From Streptococcus mutans (lineage in GTDB: Bacteria; Bacillota; Bacilli; Lactobacillales; Streptococcaceae), in contig NZ_AP019720.1 of the NCBI RefSeq assembly GCF_006739205.1, positions 1,116,001 to 1,180,000 on the forward strand: a stretch of 64,000 nucleotides of DNA, in the 5' to 3' direction. A model generated the notes under the pieces. It ran no database searches. It was not told where the DNA came from and worked only from the letters and a program-made list of their open reading frames with translations. The stretch's first letter is position 1, and the number at the start of each line of letters is the position of its first letter. The position numbers were made by a program, and so were the translations under genes. This document shows, in pieces, positions 59,451 to 64,000 of this stretch.

Positions 59451-61205
59451 TCAAGCCACTTCTTCTGTAAATTGACTATTATAGAGATCGGCATAGAAGC
59501 CATTTTCTGCCATCAATTGGTCATGGCTGCCTTGTTCAATAATATTACCATCTCTCATGACAAGAATAAGATCAGCATTGCGAATAGTTGACAGACGATG
59601 GGCAATAACGAATGATGTCCGCCCCTCCATCAAATGATCCATAGCCCTTTGAATAAGTTCTTCCGTACGAGTATCAACAGAGGAAGTTGCTTCATCAAGT
59701 ATCAGAAGCGGTGCATCTTTAAGGAGAGCACGTGCAATGGTCAAGAGTTGTTTTTGACCGACTGATAAGGTGACCGAATCATCTAAAACAGTATCATAAC
59801 CCTTAGGTAAAGTCTTGATGAAATGATGAACACCAACTGCCTTAGCTGCTGCAATCACTTGCTCATCAATAATATGTTTTTGATTATAAATCAGATTTTC
59901 CTTAACTGTACCTTCAAAGAGCCAAGTATCTTGGAGTACCATGGCAAAAGCATCATGCACTTCTTCTCGTGTCATATCATGGATATTAACTCCATCAATA
60001 GAAATCATCCCTCTATCAACCTCATAGAAACGCATAAGTAAGTTAACAATCGTTGTCTTACCCGCACCAGTCGGTCCCACAATAGCAATTTTTTGACCAG
60101 CCTTAGCATGAGCCGAGAAATCATGAATAATAGTTTTATCAGGACTATAACCAAAGAAAACATTGTCAAAATTAACATTTCCTTCAACTTTTTCAAGTTG
60201 TTTAACTTTATGGTTTTCGTCTTCTATTTCTTCCTCATCAAGAAATTCAAAGACACGTCCCATAGCAGCATTAGCTGATTGCAATTGAGTGATTCCTTGA
60301 GCAATCTGCGCAATGGGCTGAGTAAAAATACGGACGTAAGTCATAAAGGCAACAATCGTTCCCATAGTAATATCGCCGTTAATAGCCATGGTAGCACCGA
60401 CAATACAGACCATGACATACCCAAAATTTCCGATGAATTGCATAAGGGGCATCATAATTCCAGAAAAGAATTGTGATTTCCACATACTTGCAAATAATTG
60501 GTCATTCAAGTTTTCAAACTGCTTCTTGCTTTGCTGAATCGCATTGTAACTAGAAACCACATTATGACCTGAATAGACCTCTTCAACATAACCGCTGACA
60601 TCGGCTAGATTAGCTTGTTGCTTTTTAAAAAGCGGCTGGCTCTTGGCCATGATAACAGTGGATAACACAAAACCAGCAAAAACAGACAAAATAGCGGTCG
60701 CTGCAAGAGCTCCATTGGTTTTAATCATCATGAAAATAGAGCCAATCAGGAGAATTATAGCTGCTACCATTGAAACTAAACTTTGGTTGAAAGACTGTGT
60801 CATTAAATCCACATCATTGGTCACTCGAGACAAGGTATCTCCTTGTGAATGGCTATCAAAATATTTGAGCGGTACCTTATTGATTTTATCTGCAATGGCA
60901 TTGCGCAGACGTTGCGAAAACTTTTGAATCAAAGTGGACACAATAAAGCTAGCAGTATAAGAAACCAAAGCACCAGCAAAGTATAAGAGAGCCAAGGTTA
61001 GAGCAATCTCACCGATTTTATCTAAATCAATTTTTCCTGCCAGCCCTTTGGTCATGGTATCTGTCATCTCTTTCAGCCGGTCAGGTCCAATAACAGTAAT
61101 CGTACTTGAAACGATAGTAAAAATGACAGCAAGTCCAAATAAAGCCTTATAGCCTTTAAGGTAAGGAGCCATTTGGCTTAATAATGATTTCTTCTTATTT
61201 TCCAT
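59451..61205 (-). CDS. rcrQ: ABC exporter half-transporter RcrQ
   Basis: The 584-residue protein has six N-terminal membrane segments and an ATPase with Walker A GPTGAGKTT, signature LSVGQKQLLTIARA (unusual V for G at the second position), Walker B LLILDEATSSVD and the H-loop AHRLST. It starts inside the end of rcrP (11-nt overlap). RcrPQ is probably a heterodimeric exporter. The exported substrate is unknown. I recall reports of small peptides encoded at its 3' end. Confidence 0.93.
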   Translation of the reverse strand: MENKKKSLLSQMAPYLKGYKALFGLAVIFTIVSSTITVIGPDRLKEMTDTMTKGLAGKIDLDKIGEIALTLALLYFAGALVSYTASFIVSTLIQKFSQRLRNAIADKINKVPLKYFDSHSQGDTLSRVTNDVDLMTQSFNQSLVSMVAAIILLIGSIFMMIKTNGALAATAILSVFAGFVLSTVIMAKSQPLFKKQQANLADVSGYVEEVYSGHNVVSSYNAIQQSKKQFENLNDQLFASMWKSQFFSGIMMPLMQFIGNFGYVMVCIVGATMAINGDITMGTIVAFMTYVRIFTQPIAQIAQGITQLQSANAAMGRVFEFLDEEEIEDENHKVKQLEKVEGNVNFDNVFFGYSPDKTIIHDFSAHAKAGQKIAIVGPTGAGKTTIVNLLMRFYEVDRGMISIDGVNIHDMTREEVHDAFAMVLQDTWLFEGTVKENLIYNQKHIIDEQVIAAAKAVGVHHFIKTLPKGYDTVLDDSVTLSVGQKQLLTIARALLKDAPLLILDEATSSVDTRTEELIQRAMDHLMEGRTSFVIAHRLSTIRNADLILVMRDGNIIEQGSHDQLMAENGFYADLYNSQFTEEVA

Positions 61206-62997
61206 TTTCTAACTCCTCCTTAGATAGTTGTGAATAAGCAATTTCTTGATAAATATCGTTATTAGCCAGTAATTCCTTGTGTGTTCCTTGACCAACAACC
61301 TTTCCTTGATCTAAGACTAAAATATGATCAGCATCCATAATAGTTGAAATACGTTGGGCGACAATCAGCTTAGTCATGTCTTTGGTTTTCTTTGCCAAAT
61401 CATTTCGCAGAATGCGATCCGTCTTATAATCAAGAGCTGAGAAGGAGTCATCAAAAATAAGAATTTCTGGTTTGCGTGCAAGTGCACGGGCAATAGCTAA
61501 GCGCTGCTTTTGACCGCCAGAGAAGTTGGTACCGCCTTGAGCTACCTCGGTATCCAGACCCTTTTCTTTTTCTTCAACAAAGTTTTTGGCTTGGGCTAGT
61601 TCAAGAGCCTCCCAAATTTTAGCATCATCAAGCGGCGCTTGATCGCTTTGCCCAAATGCAATATTAGAACGAATGGTCCCACTAAAAAGCACTGCCCTTT
61701 GCGGAATATAGCCGACTTTATTGTTGAGGTCATCATGGCTGTAATCTTGCACTTTGATTCCATCTATCTTAATCCAACCTTCTGTAGCATCATAAAAACG
61801 AGGAATCAGATTAACAAGAGTTGATTTTCCTGAGCCAGTGGAACCAATAAAAGCAACTGTCTCACCAGCTTTGGCACTGAAAGACACATGCTCAATAACC
61901 GCACGAGAATTTTTACTGTAACGAAACGATACATCATGAAATTCGACTTCTCCTTTTCGAGCATTGTCTGCTTTAGAATATTCTTTGAAGTGTACAGATG
62001 AGTTAAGCGCCAATACTTCATTAATTCGTTTGGCAGAAACTAAAGCACGCGGTAAAATGATAAAGACAGCGACCATCATCATAAAACCGACAACAACCTG
62101 CATGGCATAAGATGAAAAGACAACCATATCACTAAAAACACTGATACGATCAGCAATAGCTCCTTTAGCAGCTGTCACACTCGTCATAGGAATTTTAATA
62201 TCATTGAGCAGGTAAGCTCCAATCCAATAAATAGCTAAAGTTAGACCACTGGAAACAACTGTCATGACAGGATTCATTAGCGACATCAGACGATAGACCA
62301 ATAAATTCAATTTCGTCAGGTTTTTATTTTCCCGCTTAAATTTAGTGTCCTGATAATCTTCTGCATTGTAAGCCCGAACAACACGAACACCAGTCAGAGA
62401 TTCACGGGTTGTAGAATTTAGAGCATCCGTCAAGCTCTGCACCTGACGCTGTCTTGGAAAAGCGACAAACATCAAAACAGACAGCATAATAAAGACAATT
62501 AAAACGGCAACACCGACTGCTCCTGTCCATTCATCGCTTTTACCCCAGATTTTAGTCAAGGCCCAAACAGCCATGATTGGACCGCGTGTCACCACTTGCA
62601 TTCCCATAACGATCATGATTTGCAACTGTGTCAAATCATTAGTCGTACGCGTTAGAAGGCTGGGAATGGAAAATTTCTTGATTTCCGCCTCTGAATAATC
62701 CATAACCCGATTGAAAATATCAGATCGAAGACGGGTCGTAAAGCTAGCAGCTGTTCTTGAAGCTAAAAAACCAACTAGAACGGCCATAAAAAAGCTCCCA
62801 AATGAAAACATGAGCATCTTAGATCCCGGATCCATAATATCTGAGGCGGTCGTTCCCTTAGTCTGCAGCAAGGTTGTAATGTTGGACATATATTCGGGCG
62901 TCTTCAAATCCATCCAGACAGCCAAACAGATAAAGGCAGTACTAAGGAGAACCATGCCCCATTCTTTAGCATTTAGACGTTTAAAAATTTTAAACAT
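61195..62997 (-). CDS. rcrP: ABC exporter half-transporter RcrP
   Basis: The 600-residue partner of RcrQ has six membrane segments and an ATPase with Walker A GSTGSGKST, signature FSGGQKQRLAIARA and Walker B ILIFDDSFSALD. Here Asp replaces the catalytic Glu after Walker B (FDD rather than DE), so this half is likely the degenerate ATP site of a heterodimer. It starts 3 bp after the rcrR stop. Confidence 0.93.
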   Translation of the reverse strand: MFKIFKRLNAKEWGMVLLSTAFICLAVWMDLKTPEYMSNITTLLQTKGTTASDIMDPGSKMLMFSFGSFFMAVLVGFLASRTAASFTTRLRSDIFNRVMDYSEAEIKKFSIPSLLTRTTNDLTQLQIMIVMGMQVVTRGPIMAVWALTKIWGKSDEWTGAVGVAVLIVFIMLSVLMFVAFPRQRQVQSLTDALNSTTRESLTGVRVVRAYNAEDYQDTKFKRENKNLTKLNLLVYRLMSLMNPVMTVVSSGLTLAIYWIGAYLLNDIKIPMTSVTAAKGAIADRISVFSDMVVFSSYAMQVVVGFMMMVAVFIILPRALVSAKRINEVLALNSSVHFKEYSKADNARKGEVEFHDVSFRYSKNSRAVIEHVSFSAKAGETVAFIGSTGSGKSTLVNLIPRFYDATEGWIKIDGIKVQDYSHDDLNNKVGYIPQRAVLFSGTIRSNIAFGQSDQAPLDDAKIWEALELAQAKNFVEEKEKGLDTEVAQGGTNFSGGQKQRLAIARALARKPEILIFDDSFSALDYKTDRILRNDLAKKTKDMTKLIVAQRISTIMDADHILVLDQGKVVGQGTHKELLANNDIYQEIAYSQLSKEELENGK

Positions 62998-63000
62998 GAA

Positions 63001-63435
63001 TTACTCCTTCTTTTCTAAATTTTGTTTGATTTGTTTAAAAACCTTCCGAGCAACTGATAAGTCTTCCTGACTAATATCTTTTAGAAGCAACTTTTTAAGA
63101 TCTGTTAAAAAAACAGTTATTTTTCCAGCTTTTTCCTGACCTAATGGCGTTAAAACAATTTGCTTGTATCGTCTGTCTTTTCTGGAAGGAATAACAGAAA
63201 TAAAACCATTTTTTTCCATTCGTTTAATGAGATTACTGGTCACAGATTTTGAGATATCTAACCTTTTTTCAATATCTTTAATAAAAATTTCCTTTCCTTG
63301 ATTATCCTTTAAAAACATAACTGTCCATCCCTGAGGTCCGGACAGATGTTCAACACCATGGCTTTTGGATAATTCTTGAATATATCTTTCTGTTGCTGTA
63401 ATGAGGTTTTTAAATTCACTAAAAGGCTCCTTCAT
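63001..63435 (-). CDS. rcrR: MarR-family regulator RcrR
   Basis: RcrR represses its own operon rcrRPQ. The 144-residue protein has a winged helix with KDIEKRLDISKSVTSNLIKRMEKNGFISVIPSRKDRRYKQIVLTPLG cut to the MarR pattern (SVTSNLIKRMEKNG, SRKDRRY). Palindromic operators overlap its consensus promoter at 63465-63536. It links stress tolerance and competence in S. mutans (established knowledge). Confidence 0.95.
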   Translation of the reverse strand: MKEPFSEFKNLITATERYIQELSKSHGVEHLSGPQGWTVMFLKDNQGKEIFIKDIEKRLDISKSVTSNLIKRMEKNGFISVIPSRKDRRYKQIVLTPLGQEKAGKITVFLTDLKKLLLKDISQEDLSVARKVFKQIKQNLEKKE

Positions 63436-63464
63436 AAAAACACCTCACTTTTTATGAGAATATT

Positions 63465-63536
63465 ATAATAGTTCTCATGAAAACTATTATAATGATTCCT
63501 TAAACTATTGTCAAGAAAAAAGTTTCTATGAGAACT
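63465..63536 (-). promoter_or_regulatory. rcrR promoter and RcrR operators
   Basis: The minus-strand promoter is consensus: TTGACA (63509-63514), 17 bp, TATAAT (63486-63491). A 26-bp near-perfect palindrome (63465-63490) covers the -10, and a related 16-bp palindrome AGTTTCTATGAGAACT (63521-63536) lies upstream of the -35. Another ATGAGAA/TTCTCAT pair (63454-63460 with 63472-63478) overlaps the first. Confidence 0.8.
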
Positions 63537-63580
63537 AATTTAATTTTTTATAGCTTGATGGTGATAAAGTCACTTTAAAC

Positions 63581-63740
63581 GATTGCTTTTTCGCTGTAGT
63601 GAAAGTGCTCAAACCGCTTATAGTTCTATCATGAGGTGTTGGTAAGACCTAGGGGCGCCAAAAAGAATGGAACTCCCTTGAATTTCTAAAATAGTCCGCT
63701 GGACTATTCACTTTTCGCCTTCATTACTTAAGAAAAGCCA
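63581..63740. repeat. Intergenic repeat family, copy 2
   Basis: About 160 bp aligns in the same orientation with 26951-27107, sharing GATTGCTTTT, GCTTATAGTT, CGCCAAAAAGA, TAGTCCGCTGGA, TTTTCGCCT and AAAGCCA. It has no open frame. It lies in the gap upstream of rcrR. Confidence 0.75.
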
Positions 63741-63915
63741 CAACCATAAAAAGAATAATTCATTTCCAAACAAGTCTAATCCTTCTGACTACTTTCTAAG
63801 ACTGGCTTTATTGAACAAATTTGCTTTTTCCCTATTTTCATGTTACCATATTGAAGAATTACATAAGGATGTTTGGGAGAAGCCATCTATAAAAAAAACC
63901 AGCCTATTATTTGGC

Positions 63916-63946
63916 AGCTCCTATTTTTATATTAGGAGCTTTTTTA
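63916..63946 (+). terminator. Terminator or attenuator upstream of the last gene
   Basis: AGCTCCTA/TAGGAGCT (63916-63923 with 63933-63940) followed by T6 lies 40 bp before the ATG at 63987. A smaller GCC/GGC hairpin (63902-63915) overlaps its base. The gap 63741-63900 shows no other signal. Confidence 0.7.
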
Positions 63947-63986
63947 CTGCTCAAAATTATCCTTAACGAAATTTAAAGGAGTTTTT

Positions 63987-64000
63987 ATGAAACGTCAATC
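63987..64000 (+). CDS. Start of an unidentified gene
   Basis: ATG at 63987 after AAAGGAG (63975-63981) begins a frame MKRQ that runs off the window. Four residues are too few to name it. The terminator-like hairpin 40 bp upstream suggests its expression may be attenuated. Confidence 0.5.

Overview
The window looks like about 64 kb of a Streptococcus mutans chromosome, closely resembling the UA159 gene order. The assignment rests on protein recognition (WapA with an LPSTGE anchor, the rcrRPQ-tpx-relPRS cluster, the mevalonate genes, the AraC/LicT beta-glucoside locus), low G+C and gene order. No tRNA, rRNA, CRISPR array, prophage or intact IS element was seen. About 64 genes are supported, most on the minus strand.

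Layout. 1-4.4 kb: start of an ATP-cone protein, dapA, asd with an asd-type structured RNA in front, and a cardiolipin synthase with an odd start region. 4.5-6.7 kb: cell-wall protein wapA and a small HTH protein with repeat-rich promoter DNA. 6.8-15 kb: a beta-glucoside island (phospho-beta-glucosidase, a CHAP-like protein lacking its catalytic Cys, an AraC regulator, a secreted esterase, the EIIBCA permease with a LicT antiterminator target, LicT). 15-26 kb: potD-C-B-A, murB, folK-B-P-E-C, thrB, hom. 26-30 kb: polysaccharide deacetylase, an intergenic repeat, an acyl-CoA-dehydrogenase-like/AhpD-like pair, rplL-rplJ with an L10 leader. 30-35 kb: clpL and the pyridoxal salvage genes pdxU-pdxK facing pdxR. 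35-42.5 kb: mmuM with a frameshifted mmuP, engB, clpX, a 56-residue membrane protein, folA, pnuC, thyA. 42.7-49.4 kb: mvaS-mvaA, DUF1836, hemolysin III, fni-mvaK2-mvaD (no mvaK1). 49.6-55.3 kb: a polar amino-acid ABC transporter with a UroD-like zinc protein, a divergent LysR regulator, and a DUF1304 protein. 55.4-63.5 kb: relS-relR-relP, a competence-linked immunity-like protein behind a ComE-type box, tpx, rcrQ-rcrP-rcrR.

The most interesting signals are regulatory. (1) An ATAA-N7-TTAT motif with a shared promoter arrangement links the LysR/UroD-like/ABC locus at 53.7 kb to the AhpD-like/acyl-CoA-dehydrogenase-like pair at 28.9 kb, suggesting a small, probably sulfur-related regulon. (2) pdxK and pdxR have face-to-face promoters whose -10 and -35 hexamers overlap almost exactly. 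(3) Two AraC half-sites 21 bp apart precede bglA, and one copy recurs at the regulator's own start. (4) A 17-bp inverted repeat and an outlying copy bracket the promoter of the HTH gene at 6.2 kb. (5) A CHAP-fold protein has Asp where the nucleophile Cys belongs and no signal peptide. (6) A roughly 155-bp intergenic repeat occurs at 27.0 and 63.6 kb.

The window reads as conserved streptococcal housekeeping genes interrupted by carbohydrate, stress and competence modules. Family assignments come from recognition of the translated sequences without database searches.
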